From contig NZ_JAIBES010000063.1 of NCBI RefSeq assembly GCF_019459305.1, positions 1 through 64,000 on the forward strand: a stretch of 64,000 nt of DNA, given 5' to 3'. Positions 8,907 through 18,500 of the stretch are shown piece after piece. Every line of letters starts with the position of its first letter. Positions within the stretch are counted from its first letter, which is position 1. The position numbers and the translations under genes are program-made. Source of the DNA: Sphingopyxis sp. (lineage in GTDB: Bacteria; Pseudomonadota; Alphaproteobacteria; Sphingomonadales; Sphingomonadaceae). A model generated the notes under the pieces. That model was not told where the DNA came from. It did no database searches and worked only from the letters and a program-made list of their open reading frames with translations.

Positions 8907-10220
8907 ATGGCGACGATCCCTCCCCCCGAAGGCGTAGAACCGGTCATGCCGGACGCGACGCCCAAAGCCCCCTCGCCGCTCAGCTTTCCCGATTACCGCT
9001 ATTTCTGGTTCGCACGTTTCACCGCGGTGATGGCGACGATGGCGATGGTCGTGGTCATCGGATATCAGCTCTACGACACCGCACGCACCGACTATGGCAT
9101 GTCGATCCGCGAGGCGTCGTTCCAGCTCGGCCTGCTCGGCCTGGTCCAGTTCGTCCCTCTCGCGATCCTGACCCCGGTGGCGGGCTGGGTCGCCGATCGC
9201 TTCGAACGTCGCAGGGTCGCCATCTTTGCCAATATGATCGACCTTGTCATCGCGGTGCTGCTCGGCTGGTTCACCTGGACCGACGGCCTGACCTTGCCCC
9301 TGCTGTTCGCCCTCGCCGCGCTGCACGGCGTCGCGCGCGTTTTTGTCGGTCCGGCAATGAGCGCGATCGCACCCAATATCGTTCCGCCCGCCGTTCTGCC
9401 CCGCGCGATCGCAATGAGTAGCATCGCGTGGCAGTCGGCGTCGGTGGTCGGTCCCGCCGCGGGGGGTCTGATCTATGCAGCGCACCCCGCGTCGGTCTAT
9501 GTCTTCGCGGCCATTCTACTCGCGGTCTCAGCCTTCACGATCAGCCGCGTCCGTCCGGTGCTGCCACCACCGACCGAGGTACGCCGCCACCCCCTCCGCG
9601 AAATGGCCGACGGCCTGCAATTCACCTGGCGCGAACGCTTTCTGTTTGGAACGATTACGCTCGACCTGTTTGCGGTGATCCTGTCGGGCGCGACGGCGCT
9701 GCTGCCCGTGTTCGCGCGCGATATTTTGCAGACCGGTTCGGAAGGACTGGGTTTCCTGCGCGCCGCCCCTGCGCTCGGCGCCGCAGTCGTCGCCCTCGGC
9801 CTCGCCTTCCGCCCGATCGAACGCAATGTCGGGGTCAAGATGCTATGGGCGGTCGCGGTCTTCGGCGCCGGTACCGTCGCGTTCGGCTTCTCGACGAATT
9901 TCTTCCTTTCGCTCGGCCTGCTCGTCCTGATGGGCGCCGCCGATATGTTCTCGGTGTTCGTGCGTGGCACGCTGATTCAGCTCAACACCCCCGATCATAT
10001 GCGCGGGCGCGTCAGCGCGGTGTCGGGGCTGGCGATTTCGGCCTCGAACGAGCTTGGCGAAATGCGCGCCGGCACGATGGCCGCGTTTATGGGACCGGTG
10101 GGCGCGGTCGTGGTCGGAGGTGCTGGCGCCATCGTCGTGACGGCGCTATGGGCTTGGCTGTTCCCCGAACTGCGCCGCGCGCGCACCTTTGCACCGCAAT
10201 TCAAGGCAGGATCGACATGA
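8907..10220 (+). CDS. MFS transporter, EntS-like
   Basis: A 437-residue carrier with about 12 hydrophobic segments, resembling the MFS_3/EntS branch used for siderophore or drug export. The cytoplasmic loop 2 motif is [21 protein letters not shown] (about 92-112), the family hallmark. Segments such as [28 protein letters not shown] are typical of EntS relatives. GGAG precedes the ATG by 5 bases. Its stop overlaps the cysK start (ATGA), so the two are translationally coupled. That suggests a physiological link with cysteine synthesis, such as export of a thiol or metabolite, but the substrate is unknown. Confidence 0.87.
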   Translation: MATIPPPEGVEPVMPDATPKAPSPLSFPDYRYFWFARFTAVMATMAMVVVIGYQLYDTARTDYGMSIREASFQLGLLGLVQFVPLAILTPVAGWVADRFERRRVAIFANMIDLVIAVLLGWFTWTDGLTLPLLFALAALHGVARVFVGPAMSAIAPNIVPPAVLPRAIAMSSIAWQSASVVGPAAGGLIYAAHPASVYVFAAILLAVSAFTISRVRPVLPPPTEVRRHPLREMADGLQFTWRERFLFGTITLDLFAVILSGATALLPVFARDILQTGSEGLGFLRAAPALGAAVVALGLAFRPIERNVGVKMLWAVAVFGAGTVAFGFSTNFFLSLGLLVLMGAADMFSVFVRGTLIQLNTPDHMRGRVSAVSGLAISASNELGEMRAGTMAAFMGPVGAVVVGGAGAIVVTALWAWLFPELRRARTFAPQFKAGST

Positions 10221-11137
10221 AAGCCAATTCCATCCTCGATACCATCGGCGACACGCCGCACATCCGCATGGGCAAGCTGTTCCCGGACGCCGAAGTCTGG
10301 GTGAAGTCGGAACGCAGCAATCCCGGCGGATCGATCAAGGATCGTATCGGCCTCGCGATGATCGAGGCGGCCGAGCGCGACGGCAGCCTCCAGCCCGGCG
10401 GTACCATCGTCGAACCGACGTCGGGAAACACCGGCATCGGCCTGGCGATGGCCGCCGCGGTCAAGGGGTACAAGCTCGTGCTCGTCATGCCCGAAAGCAT
10501 GTCGATCGAGCGCCGCCGCCTGATGCTGGCTTACGGCGCGACCTTCGACCTCACCCCGCGCGATAAAGGCATGAAGGGCGCGATCGAGCGCGCGATCGAG
10601 CTGGTCGAAACCACCTCCGGCGCGTGGATGCCGCAGCAGTTCGAAAATGAAGCCAATATCGACGTCCATGTCCGCACCACTGGCCCCGAAATCCTCGCCG
10701 ATTTCAAGGACAACCCGATCGACGCGCTGATCACCGGGGTCGGCACCGGCGGTCACATCACCGGCACGGCGCAGTTCCTCAAACAGCATTGGCCGAACCT
10801 CAAGGTGTTCGCGGTCGAGCCGCTGGCGTCGCCGGTGATCTCGGGCGGCCAGCCCGCGCCGCACCCGATCCAGGGCATCGGCGCAGGCTTCATTCCGCGC
10901 AACCTGCACACCGACCTGCTCGACGGGGTGATCAAGGTCGATGCCGCCGATGCGAAAACCTACGCACGCCGCGCCGCGACCGAGGAAGGCATGCTGGTCG
11001 GCATCTCGTCGGGCGCCACTCTTGCCGCGATCGCGCAAAAGCTCGCTGAACTGCCGCCAGGCAGCCGCGTTCTCGGTTTCAATTACGACACCGGCGAACG
11101 CTATCTGTCGGTCCCCGATTTCCTCCCGGAGATCTGA
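10217..11137 (+). CDS. cysK: Cysteine synthase A (O-acetylserine sulfhydrylase)
   Basis: A 306-residue PLP enzyme that makes cysteine from O-acetylserine and sulfide. The PLP lysine lies in [19 protein letters not shown] (about residue 41), the substrate loop is [11 protein letters not shown] (about 68), and [16 protein letters not shown] (about 175) binds the cofactor phosphate. The start ATG overlaps the MFS stop as ATGA, giving [18 protein letters not shown], the usual N-terminus. The cysD-cysNC-cysQ operon lies a few kilobases downstream on the other strand, so sulfur assimilation genes are concentrated here. Confidence 0.94.
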   Translation: MKANSILDTIGDTPHIRMGKLFPDAEVWVKSERSNPGGSIKDRIGLAMIEAAERDGSLQPGGTIVEPTSGNTGIGLAMAAAVKGYKLVLVMPESMSIERRRLMLAYGATFDLTPRDKGMKGAIERAIELVETTSGAWMPQQFENEANIDVHVRTTGPEILADFKDNPIDALITGVGTGGHITGTAQFLKQHWPNLKVFAVEPLASPVISGGQPAPHPIQGIGAGFIPRNLHTDLLDGVIKVDAADAKTYARRAATEEGMLVGISSGATLAAIAQKLAELPPGSRVLGFNYDTGERYLSVPDFLPEI

Positions 11138-11146
11138 GGCCAGACC

Positions 11147-12301
11147 ATGCCCCCCGACGGCGATCACGCGGCGTTGCCCCCGGGGCGCGACTGGACCGGT
11201 TGGCTGTTCGCGCTGCTGGCCGCGGTCACCATCGGGATCGTGCTCTATGCCAGCGACCGCAGTGCCGATCGCACGCTGGCTGCGCGCCCGCACCCGATTG
11301 CGCCGCCCGCCGACGTCGTCCCCGAAGTGCTGCCAATGGAATTTGCCCCGGTCGCGCAGGACGACGCCCGCGCCGCCAACGCGCGCATCGCGCTGATCAC
11401 CAAGGGCTTCATCGCCGCGCGGCCCTTCATCTATGTCGGCAGCGGCGACGCCAAGGCGCGCGCGCGCGATTGCCTTGCTGCCGCAATGATTTACGAAGCG
11501 GGCGACGACGCCAAGGGCCAGCAGGCTGTCGGCCAGGTCGTCATCAACCGCGCCCGCCACCCGGCCTTTCCCAAATCGATATGCGGCGTGGTATTTCAGG
11601 GGTCCGAACGCGTCACCGGTTGCCAGTTCACCTTCACCTGCGACGGTGCCTTGAACCGCCGCTATTCGGACGCGGCATGGCAGCGCGCTCGCAACAACGC
11701 CGATTTGATGCTGTCGGGCGGCACCTACCCGCCCGTCGGCCTAGCCACCCACTATCACACCAACTGGGTCCGCCCCTATTGGAGCGACAGCCTCGAAAAG
11801 ATTGCGATCGTCGACACCCACCTGTTCTTCCGCTGGCCGGGCTATTGGGGCACCCCCGGCGCGTTCCGCGGCGCAGTGTCGGCCGGCGACGGGCCGGTCG
11901 CGAAACTCGCCGCCATCTCACCGCTCCACGCCATGGCGCTGGGCCTGCCGAGTGAACTGGCGACCGGCGTCGACGCCAATGCCTCAGTAGGTGAAGCGCG
12001 CGTCGTTGTCGGCGCGGGAGAAGCGACAGGCCGCGACACCATCTACACCCAGCTCGACCGCCGCGCCGCACCCGAAAGCTTCGTGACCACCGCGCTGCGG
12101 CTGTGCGGCGACAAGTCCTATTGCAAGTTCATGGGGTGGACGAACCCGGTATTGAAACCCGACAGCGACACAATGAGCGACACCCAGCGCGCCGCGATGA
12201 CCTTTTCGTACCTGCGCGACGACAAGGCGGGGTTCGAAAAGGCGCTGTGGAACTGCAGCGAGTATAAGCGCGACGATGTGCGGCAGTGCATGAGGCGTTA
12301 G
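11147..12301 (+). CDS. Cell wall hydrolase, SleB family
   Basis: 384 residues. The N-terminus has one hydrophobic segment (about 17-36, WLFALLAAVTIGIVLYA), giving a membrane anchor or uncleaved signal. The central block RDCLAAAMIYEAGDDAKGQQAVGQVVINRARHP, then SICGVVFQ and CQFTFTCDG, is the Hydrolase_2/SleB lytic transglycosylase domain that cuts peptidoglycan, with the Glu of IYEAG as the likely catalytic residue. The C-terminal ~130 residues are not recognised and carry several Cys. It starts 9 bases after cysK and may be read with it. Confidence 0.87.
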   Translation: MPPDGDHAALPPGRDWTGWLFALLAAVTIGIVLYASDRSADRTLAARPHPIAPPADVVPEVLPMEFAPVAQDDARAANARIALITKGFIAARPFIYVGSGDAKARARDCLAAAMIYEAGDDAKGQQAVGQVVINRARHPAFPKSICGVVFQGSERVTGCQFTFTCDGALNRRYSDAAWQRARNNADLMLSGGTYPPVGLATHYHTNWVRPYWSDSLEKIAIVDTHLFFRWPGYWGTPGAFRGAVSAGDGPVAKLAAISPLHAMALGLPSELATGVDANASVGEARVVVGAGEATGRDTIYTQLDRRAAPESFVTTALRLCGDKSYCKFMGWTNPVLKPDSDTMSDTQRAAMTFSYLRDDKAGFEKALWNCSEYKRDDVRQCMRR

Positions 12302-12340
12302 GTACCAACGATTGGTTTGAAGTGGCGTTGACGTTTCGCC

Positions 12341-12432
12341 AACGTCGACCCCGCGAAAGCGGGGGCCGCTAACGACCTATTCCTACGGCGCCGTGTAAAC
12401 CGTTAGCGGACCCCGCCTGCAGGGGGGTGACG
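12341..12432. repeat. Inverted pair of family A palindromic repeats
   Basis: One unit at 12341-12374 (GTCGACCCCGC, loop, GCGGGGGCCGCTAACG) is followed by a second unit in opposite orientation at 12401-12432 (CGTTAGCGGACCCCGC, loop, GGGGGGTGACG). The flanking CCGCTAACG/CGTTAGCGG letters match between units, so this is a BIME-like composite just downstream of the SleB gene, where it could act as a transcript end. Confidence 0.6.
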
Positions 12433-12466
12433 ACCGGGTTCGGTCAGGATAGCGATTCGAAAAAAT

Positions 12467-12494
12467 CTTCCCCATCGCTGCGCCACAGGGAGGA
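12467..12494. repeat. Family B palindromic repeat
   Basis: CTTCCCCATCGC followed by a short loop and GCGCCACAGGGAGGA forms an imperfect stem. The same element in the opposite orientation, with better pairing, is found at 13759-13783, on the other side of the oxidoreductase gene. Confidence 0.45.
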
Positions 12495-12524
12495 TCAAGT
12501 CGAAAGCTAACGCTATGCCCCAAA

Positions 12525-13655
12525 CTACGGTCGGATCAGATATTTCTCGCCCGTGCGCTTGGCGTTGTAGGCATGCGCGACGTCGAGCGAGAGCGCCTCG
12601 GTCAACGAGATCTCATGACTGTAATGGCTCTTGAACGTCGTCGTCAGCTCGTCGACCACGCGCTTACGCAGCCGCATATTGGTTTCCATGCCCGCCTTCT
12701 GCAGGAAGGGCGTCAGCAGGAAGCCCGACAGCGACCAGGTCAGGCCGAACGAGCGGTTTAGGATCGTCGGCCCCAGGTCGAGCGCGCCATAGATATAGAC
12801 CTGCTTGAACGTGTCCGATCCATAGCGGCTGTACGTCGCCATCCGCTTCACCGCGGCAACTTCCATCGCCGACAGGATCTGCCCCGCCAGCTTGCCGCCG
12901 CCGATCGCATCGAAGCCGATCGTCGCGCCGGTCGCGACGACCGCGGCCACCAGCTGTTCGATGAAATCATCGGCGCTGCTGTTGACGATATGCGTGGCGC
13001 CGATGCCTTTCAGGATTTCGACCTGCGCGTCGCTGCGCACGATGTTCACCAGCGGGATGCCATCCTTGGCGCAGATCTTGACGAGCATCTGGCCCAGGTT
13101 CGACGCCGCGGCGGTATGGACGATTGCGCTATGCCCTTCGTTCTTCATCGTTTCGGTGAAGGCCAGGCTGGTCAGTGGGTTGACGAAGCAGGAAGCGCCG
13201 TCCTTCGGATCGGTGCCGTCGGGCAGTACCATGCACATCTGCGCGGGCAGACAGCGATATTCGGCATAGATTTCGCCGCCGATCAGCGCGACGGTCTTGC
13301 CCAGCAGCGCCTGCGCCTCGGGTGAATCCCCCGCCGCGACGACTGTGCCGCACCCCTCATTGCCGATCGCCAGCGATTCGCCAATCCGTCCGCCCATGGC
13401 GCGCATCCCGGCGGGCGGAATATCGGCGGTGATCATCGGCAGGCCGTCGCGGGTCGAGGCGCGTGCGGTCGACATGTCGGCGCCGCCGAACAGCAGGCCC
13501 AGGTCCGACGGATTGATCGGGGTGGCGAGAATCTTGACCAGCACCTCATGCGACTTGGGCGTCGGCATCGGTCGCCGTTCGAGCGACACCTCCAGCTCGC
13601 CCTCGGGCTTGACCAGGGTCAGCATGGTCAGGTTGGTGTCAGGTAGGTCGGTCAT
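12525..13655 (-). CDS. Zinc-type alcohol dehydrogenase-like quinone oxidoreductase
   Basis: A 376-residue MDR-superfamily reductase that uses NAD(P)H. The GroES-like N-terminal part has VLVKILATPINPSDLGLLFG (about 35-54), the MECR/quinone oxidoreductase pattern without the catalytic zinc Cys. The cofactor domain contains VHTAAASNLGQMLVKICAKDGI (about 180-201), in place of the canonical GxGxxG. The substrate is unknown. It is monocistronic and bracketed by palindromic repeats on both sides. Confidence 0.85.
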   Translation of the reverse strand: MTDLPDTNLTMLTLVKPEGELEVSLERRPMPTPKSHEVLVKILATPINPSDLGLLFGGADMSTARASTRDGLPMITADIPPAGMRAMGGRIGESLAIGNEGCGTVVAAGDSPEAQALLGKTVALIGGEIYAEYRCLPAQMCMVLPDGTDPKDGASCFVNPLTSLAFTETMKNEGHSAIVHTAAASNLGQMLVKICAKDGIPLVNIVRSDAQVEILKGIGATHIVNSSADDFIEQLVAAVVATGATIGFDAIGGGKLAGQILSAMEVAAVKRMATYSRYGSDTFKQVYIYGALDLGPTILNRSFGLTWSLSGFLLTPFLQKAGMETNMRLRKRVVDELTTTFKSHYSHEISLTEALSLDVAHAYNAKRTGEKYLIRP

Positions 13656-13758
13656 TGCGGGTCTCCCGTCGCTTTTCGGTTTCTCGATGCAACGGATTAG
13701 GGGGTGGCGACGCGGCTGGCAACCTCTCGATCAGCCGTTATCAAGCCAGCGAATGCTC

Positions 13759-13802
13759 CTCCCTGTCGCGAAGCGATGGGGAGGTGACAGCGCGAAGCGC
13801 TG
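13759..13802. repeat. Family B palindromic repeat, double hairpin
   Basis: Two hairpins in tandem. CTCCCTGTCGC pairs with GCGATGGGGAG around a GAA loop (11 bp with two G-U pairs; 13759-13783), and CAGCGC pairs with GCGCTG around another GAA loop (13788-13802). A related stretch with CCCTCCCC follows at about 13835-13860. The GAA loops and the GGGGAGGTGACAGCGC linker suggest a REP-like element; it matches 12467-12494 in inverted orientation. Confidence 0.5.
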
Positions 13803-13865
13803 ACGGAAGGGCTTTGGCGCCAACGTCGTCGCCCCTCCCCATGGCCTCGCCACAGGGCGAATCTT

Positions 13866-14606
13866 TCAGCTCTGCGAATATTCGGCCGCTAAACTGAGCA
13901 CCTCACCAGCCAATTCCATCCGGCAGATCAGCAAGTCAGGCAAATAGGTATCCACCGCATTGTACCGGATCGCCGACCCGTCGACGCGGCTGACATGCAG
14001 CCCCGCTGCCTGCGCCACCGCAACGGGCGCGCAATTGTCCCATTCATATTGCCCGCCGGTGTGCAGATAGATGTCGGCCTCGCCGCGCACCACTGCCATC
14101 GCCTTGGCGCCAGCCGATCCCATCGCGAGCAGTTCGGCGCCGATCCGTTCGGCCACATAAACGGCCTCGGCCGCCGGACGGGTGCGGCTGACCAGCATCT
14201 TCAGCGGCTCATTCGCGGGCCGAAGCGGCAACGGCGTAGCCGACGTCAGCGTAATCCCCCGTCCCGGCAACGCCACCGCGCCGACGCTCGCGACGCCATC
14301 GACCGCGAGCGCAACATGCACCGCCCAGTCGTCGCGCCCTTCGCCATATTCGCGCGTGCCGTCGAGCGGATCGACGATCCACACGCGGCGGTGCGCTAGC
14401 CGCGCCGCGCTGTCCTTTTCCTCTTCGGATAGGATCGCATCATCGGGGCGCGCCACGCGCAATTCGCGGCACAGCATGGCATTGGCGGCTTCGTCGCCCG
14501 CCTGCCCCAGCGCCTTGCCCTCCAGCCCATCTGCCCGCAACGCCAGCAGGATCGCGCCTGCCGCGGTGGCGAGCCGTTCGGCCAGTTGCTCGTCGCTTTC
14601 GGTCAT
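13866..14606 (-). CDS. cysQ: 3'(2'),5'-bisphosphate nucleotidase CysQ
   Basis: 246 residues from the ATG at 14606, which lies one base beyond the cysNC stop; an in-frame TTG nine bases earlier would overlap cysNC. It belongs to the inositol monophosphatase-like metal phosphatases. The metal site is WIVDPLDGTREYGEG (about 82-96) with a second Asp in the EWDNCAPVAVAQAAG block (about 195). CysQ removes 3'-phosphoadenosine 5'-phosphate, the by-product of PAPS use. Its place as last gene of the cysD-cysNC operon supports this role over inositol phosphatase. Confidence 0.92.
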   Translation of the reverse strand: MTESDEQLAERLATAAGAILLALRADGLEGKALGQAGDEAANAMLCRELRVARPDDAILSEEEKDSAARLAHRRVWIVDPLDGTREYGEGRDDWAVHVALAVDGVASVGAVALPGRGITLTSATPLPLRPANEPLKMLVSRTRPAAEAVYVAERIGAELLAMGSAGAKAMAVVRGEADIYLHTGGQYEWDNCAPVAVAQAAGLHVSRVDGSAIRYNAVDTYLPDLLICRMELAGEVLSLAAEYSQS

Positions 14607-14607
14607 G

Positions 14608-16509
14608 TCAGCCAAGCAGCCGATCGATGATTAGGTCAGCCGCTTCCTCGGGCGACATCACGGTGGTGTCGATGCGAATCTCGGGAGTCTCGGGCGCTTC
14701 ATACGGGCTGTCGATGCCGGTGAAATTCTTGAGCTGCCCGGCGCGCGCCTTTTTATACAGGCCTTTCACATCGCGGCGCTCGGCTTCGGCCAGCGGGGTG
14801 TCGATAAATATCTCGATAAACTCGCCCTCGGGTAGCATCGACCGCACCATGTCGCGCTCCACCCGGAACGGCGAGATGAACGCGGTGATCACGATCAACC
14901 CGGCGTCGGTCATCAGCTTGGCCACCTCGCCGACGCGTCGAATATTCTCGATCCGGTCGGCCTCGGTAAAGCCCAGGTCGCGGTTCAGCCCGTGGCGGAC
15001 ATTGTCGCCGTCAAGCAGGAAGCTGTGCCGATTCATCCGGTACAGCTTCTTTTCGACCAGATTGGCGATCGTCGACTTGCCCGATCCGGACAGACCCGTG
15101 AACCACAGCAGCGCGGGGCGCTGGTTCTTCAGGTTCGCGCGCATGTCGCGATCGACGTCGCTCGCCTGCCAATGAACATTCTGCGCGCGGCGCAGGCTGA
15201 AATGCAGCATCCCCGCGGCGACGGTCGCGTTGGTCAGCTTGTCAATCAGGATGAAACCGCCCAGCGTGCGGTTGTCGGCATAGGCCTCGAACACGATCGG
15301 TTTATCGGTCGACAGCTCGACGACACCGATGCCGTTGAGTTCGAGCGTCTTCGCCGCCAGATGATCGAGCGTATTGACGTTGATCTCGTACTTCGGCTGC
15401 TGGATCGTCGCCGACACCGTCTGCGTCGCCAGCTTGAGCCAATAGGCGCGCCCCGCGATCATCGCCTCGTCCGCCATCCACACCAGAGTTGCCTCGAACT
15501 GGTCGGCCGCCTCGGGAGGCGCGTCGGCGGCGGCGATGACATCGCCGCGCGAGCAGTCGATCTCTTCGGAAAGTGTCAGCGTCACCGACTGTCCGGCGAC
15601 AGCCTCATCGAGGCCGCCATCGAGCGTGACTATGCGCTCAATCGTCGTTGTTTTGCCGCTGGGCAGCACGCGCACCGCGTCCCCCGGCCTGACCGACCCG
15701 CTCGCGATCTGGCCCGAGAAGCCGCGGAAATCGAGATTGGGGCGATTGACCCACTGTACCGGCAGACGGAAAGATTTCGCCTCATCGGCGGCGGCGGCGA
15801 TCTCGACATTCTCAAGATGCTCGATCAGCGCCGGTCCCTTGAACCAGGGCATATTATCGGACAGCGCGGTGATATTGTCGCCCTTGAACCCCGAGATCGG
15901 GATCGCGGTGAAGTTGGTGATCCCGATCTCGCTCGCAAAGGCGCGATAGCTCAGCAAAATACGCTCAAACACGGTCTTGTCGTAAGCGACAAGGTCCATC
16001 TTGTTCACCGCAAGCACGATATGTTTAATGCCGATCAGATGCGCGAGGAAACTGTGCCGCCGCGTCTGCGTTAGCACCCCCTTGCGCGCGTCGATCAGGA
16101 TGACGGCGAGATCAGCAGTCGATGCGCCGGTGACCATGTTGCGCGTATATTGCTCATGCCCCGGCGTATCGGCGACGATGAACTTGCGCTTTTCGGTGGT
16201 GAAAAAACGGTAGGCGACGTCGATCGTGATTCCCTGCTCACGCTCGGCGGCAAGGCCGTCGACGAGCAACGCAAAGTCGATCGCCTGCCCCTGCGTACCG
16301 ACGCGCTTGCTGTCGGCCTCAAGCGCCGCGAGCTGATCCTCGAAGATCATCTTGCTGTCGTAAAGCAGCCGCCCGATCAGCGTCGACTTACCGTCATCGA
16401 CCGATCCGCAGGTGATGAAGCGGAGCAATGATTTTTGCTGATGCTGTTCGAGATAGGCGTGGATATCCTCGGCGATCAGCGCGTCGGTGACATAAACAGG
16501 ATCGGTCAT
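14608..16509 (-). CDS. cysNC: Bifunctional sulfate adenylyltransferase subunit 1 / APS kinase
   Basis: A 633-residue fusion. The CysN GTPase half has GSVDDGKST at 35-43, [12 protein letters not shown] (about 115), NKMD (about 170) and the translation-factor beta-barrels. The CysC half begins near residue 440, with the APS kinase P-loop [14 protein letters not shown] and the [15 protein letters not shown] segment. CysN drives ATP sulfurylase through GTP hydrolysis; CysC phosphorylates APS to PAPS. Its ATG shares a base with the cysD stop (TGATG), so coupling is tight. The N/C fusion is common in alphaproteobacteria. Confidence 0.95.
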   Translation of the reverse strand: MTDPVYVTDALIAEDIHAYLEQHQQKSLLRFITCGSVDDGKSTLIGRLLYDSKMIFEDQLAALEADSKRVGTQGQAIDFALLVDGLAAEREQGITIDVAYRFFTTEKRKFIVADTPGHEQYTRNMVTGASTADLAVILIDARKGVLTQTRRHSFLAHLIGIKHIVLAVNKMDLVAYDKTVFERILLSYRAFASEIGITNFTAIPISGFKGDNITALSDNMPWFKGPALIEHLENVEIAAAADEAKSFRLPVQWVNRPNLDFRGFSGQIASGSVRPGDAVRVLPSGKTTTIERIVTLDGGLDEAVAGQSVTLTLSEEIDCSRGDVIAAADAPPEAADQFEATLVWMADEAMIAGRAYWLKLATQTVSATIQQPKYEINVNTLDHLAAKTLELNGIGVVELSTDKPIVFEAYADNRTLGGFILIDKLTNATVAAGMLHFSLRRAQNVHWQASDVDRDMRANLKNQRPALLWFTGLSGSGKSTIANLVEKKLYRMNRHSFLLDGDNVRHGLNRDLGFTEADRIENIRRVGEVAKLMTDAGLIVITAFISPFRVERDMVRSMLPEGEFIEIFIDTPLAEAERRDVKGLYKKARAGQLKNFTGIDSPYEAPETPEIRIDTTVMSPEEAADLIIDRLLG

Positions 16510-17414
16510 CAGAAATACCCCTCCTGCTTTTTCTTCTCCATCGACGCATCGCCGCCATCCTTGTCGATGATCCGCCCTTGCCGTTCGCTGGTCGTCGTCA
16601 GCAACATTTCCTGAATGACTTCTGATAGCGACTTGGCGTCGCTCTCGACCGCCCCGGTCAGCGGGTAACAGCCCAATGTGCGGAAGCGCACCGAACGCTC
16701 GACCGGCGTCTCGCCGGGCAGCAGCGGGAAACGGTCGTCATCGACCATCAGCAGCAAGCCGTCACGCTCCACCGTCGGCCGCGGCGCGGCGAAATAGAGC
16801 GGGACGATCGGGATATTCTCGCGCGCGATATACTGCCAGATGTCGAGCTCGGTCCAGTTCGAGATCGGGAATGCGCGGATGCTCTCGCCCTTCCCTTTGC
16901 GGGCGTTGTAGAGGTTCCACAGTTCGGGGCGCTGCTTCTTCGGATCCCAGCCGTGGGTGCCAGTACGGAACGAAAAGATGCGTTCCTTCGCCCGGCTCTT
17001 TTCCTCGTCACGCCGCGCGCCGCCGAACGCGACGTCGAAACCATGGAGGTCGAGCGCCTGCTTCAGCCCCTCGGTCTTCCACATGTCGGTGTGCAAAGGG
17101 CCATGGTCAAACGGGTTGATCCCGCGCTCCTTGGCCTCAGGGTTCTGATAGACGATCAGCTCCATGCCGCTCTCGGCGGCCATGCGGTCGCGCAGCTCGT
17201 ACATCGCCCGGAACTTCCATGTCGTGTCGACATGCAGCAGCGGGAACGGCGGCGGCGAGGGATAGAAGGCCTTGCGCGCCAGATGCAGCATCACCGCGCT
17301 GTCCTTGCCGACGCTATACAGCATCACGGGCTTGACCGCGTCGGCCATCACTTCGCGCATGATATGGATGCTCTCGGCCTCAAGCCGGTCGAGATGGGTC
17401 AGCGTATCGGTCAT
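16509..17414 (-). CDS. cysD: Sulfate adenylyltransferase subunit 2
   Basis: 301 residues from the ATG opening [21 protein letters not shown], the conserved N-terminus; the longer open frame adds 20 arginine-rich residues that are unlikely. The adenylylating PP-loop is [20 protein letters not shown] (about 36-55), and [19 protein letters not shown] and the C-terminal [16 protein letters not shown] are standard CysD blocks. With CysN it makes APS from sulfate and ATP. First enzyme gene of the operon, 82 bases after the LysR gene. Confidence 0.94.
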   Translation of the reverse strand: MTDTLTHLDRLEAESIHIMREVMADAVKPVMLYSVGKDSAVMLHLARKAFYPSPPPFPLLHVDTTWKFRAMYELRDRMAAESGMELIVYQNPEAKERGINPFDHGPLHTDMWKTEGLKQALDLHGFDVAFGGARRDEEKSRAKERIFSFRTGTHGWDPKKQRPELWNLYNARKGKGESIRAFPISNWTELDIWQYIARENIPIVPLYFAAPRPTVERDGLLLMVDDDRFPLLPGETPVERSVRFRTLGCYPLTGAVESDAKSLSEVIQEMLLTTTSERQGRIIDKDGGDASMEKKKQEGYF

Positions 17415-17496
17415 GCCCCGCCCTTGCCGCCGCGGCGTGCGGCGATCAAGCTGTATGGCCTTTTGGCCACGCAAGCCAGACTTGTAAGGCGCCGGG

Positions 17497-18399
17497 TCAT
17501 GCTGCGGTATCGACCCGTGTCCGCCGCCATTCGGCGGCGATGGCGGTCACCGTGTCGCGGGCATGAGCCAGCCGCGGATCGACGTCGGGCAATGCCGCCC
17601 AGGCCGGATCGACGATCAAACCCAGCTCGCGGCGGAAATCATAGCCCGCGACCTTGAGCGGAATGGTCCCCTCAATCGCCAGTGACACTGGCGCGGTGGT
17701 GATGCCGATTCCCGCTGCGACCATGCGCAGGCACCGTTCATCACTCTCGCTGCGCAGGGCAAAGCGCGGGCGCACGCCGTGCCGCGTGAAGAAGCGGCTG
17801 GTGGCATCCAGAAATTCGCACGAGCGGCGCGCAATCATCGTTTCGGCGGCGAGTTCCTCAGGGCCAACTTCGATCCGACCCGCGAGCGGATGATCGGCGG
17901 CGATGAACATCGCCAACGGCTCTTCGTACAGCGGTATAATCTGATCGCCGCGCTCGCCCGAGCGTAGCGGGACCAGCGCCAGGTTGATGCGCCCGCTGCC
18001 CAGCGCCGCGCGGAGTTCGGATTCGCTGTTCTCGATCAGTTCGATGGCGAAGCTGGGCCGCAGCGCCGTCACGATCGCCTGCAAAAACTCCCCTGAAATC
18101 GATCGGATCACGCCAAGCTTGAGTTCGGTCGCCTGCCGGTCATCCTCGCGGCCGAAATCGTCGGCGGCGCGAAATCCGCGTTCCAGATCGCGCGCGATCG
18201 GCAGGAAACGCCCGCCCGCTTCGGTGAGACGGATCTGGCGGCGGTTACGGATGAACAGCGGCGTGCCGACCAGTTTTTCCAGCTCGGCAATGCCGCTCGA
18301 CAATGCCGGCTGGGTCACCCGGATCCGCGCGGCAGCTTGGGTAAAACTGCCCGCATCGACGACGGCGAGAAACTGTCGAACATGAGCGCGCTTAATCAT
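17497..18399 (-). CDS. LysR family transcriptional regulator
   Basis: 300 residues. The N-terminal winged helix is clear: [42 protein letters not shown] (about 10-51), followed by the linker helix and a periplasmic-binding-like effector domain. It lies upstream of cysD on the same strand and is divergent from the isovaleryl-CoA dehydrogenase operon, so either set may be its target. A CysB/Cbl-type sulfur role fits the first; LysR regulators more often control the divergent neighbour. The effector cannot be read from sequence. Confidence 0.9.
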   Translation of the reverse strand: MIKRAHVRQFLAVVDAGSFTQAAARIRVTQPALSSGIAELEKLVGTPLFIRNRRQIRLTEAGGRFLPIARDLERGFRAADDFGREDDRQATELKLGVIRSISGEFLQAIVTALRPSFAIELIENSESELRAALGSGRINLALVPLRSGERGDQIIPLYEEPLAMFIAADHPLAGRIEVGPEELAAETMIARRSCEFLDATSRFFTRHGVRPRFALRSESDERCLRMVAAGIGITTAPVSLAIEGTIPLKVAGYDFRRELGLIVDPAWAALPDVDPRLAHARDTVTAIAAEWRRTRVDTAA

Positions 18400-18500
18400 A
18401 GATTTTACTTATGCTAAACCCCGCATCGTTTCAATTTCCATATGATCAATTTTTGGGGCAGTATCGCGCCCTGTCCTGCCCTCGATCGATAGGCTCCTCC
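18400..18500. promoter_or_regulatory. Divergent control region between the LysR gene and ivd
   Basis: A 101-base region that is clearly A/T-richer than its surroundings, with TTTACTTATGCTAAA near the LysR start and CATATGATCAATTTTTGG in the middle. It must hold the promoters of both the LysR gene and the leucine operon. LysR sites (T-N11-A inside a loose dyad) could fit in several places; I could not single out one. Confidence 0.35.

Noticed and set aside
9995-11560. 521-residue reverse frame across cysK
   Set aside because: Its composition (Arg/Asp/Gly-rich, no hydrophobic core pattern) and full overlap with MFS, cysK and SleB genes mark it as a shadow.
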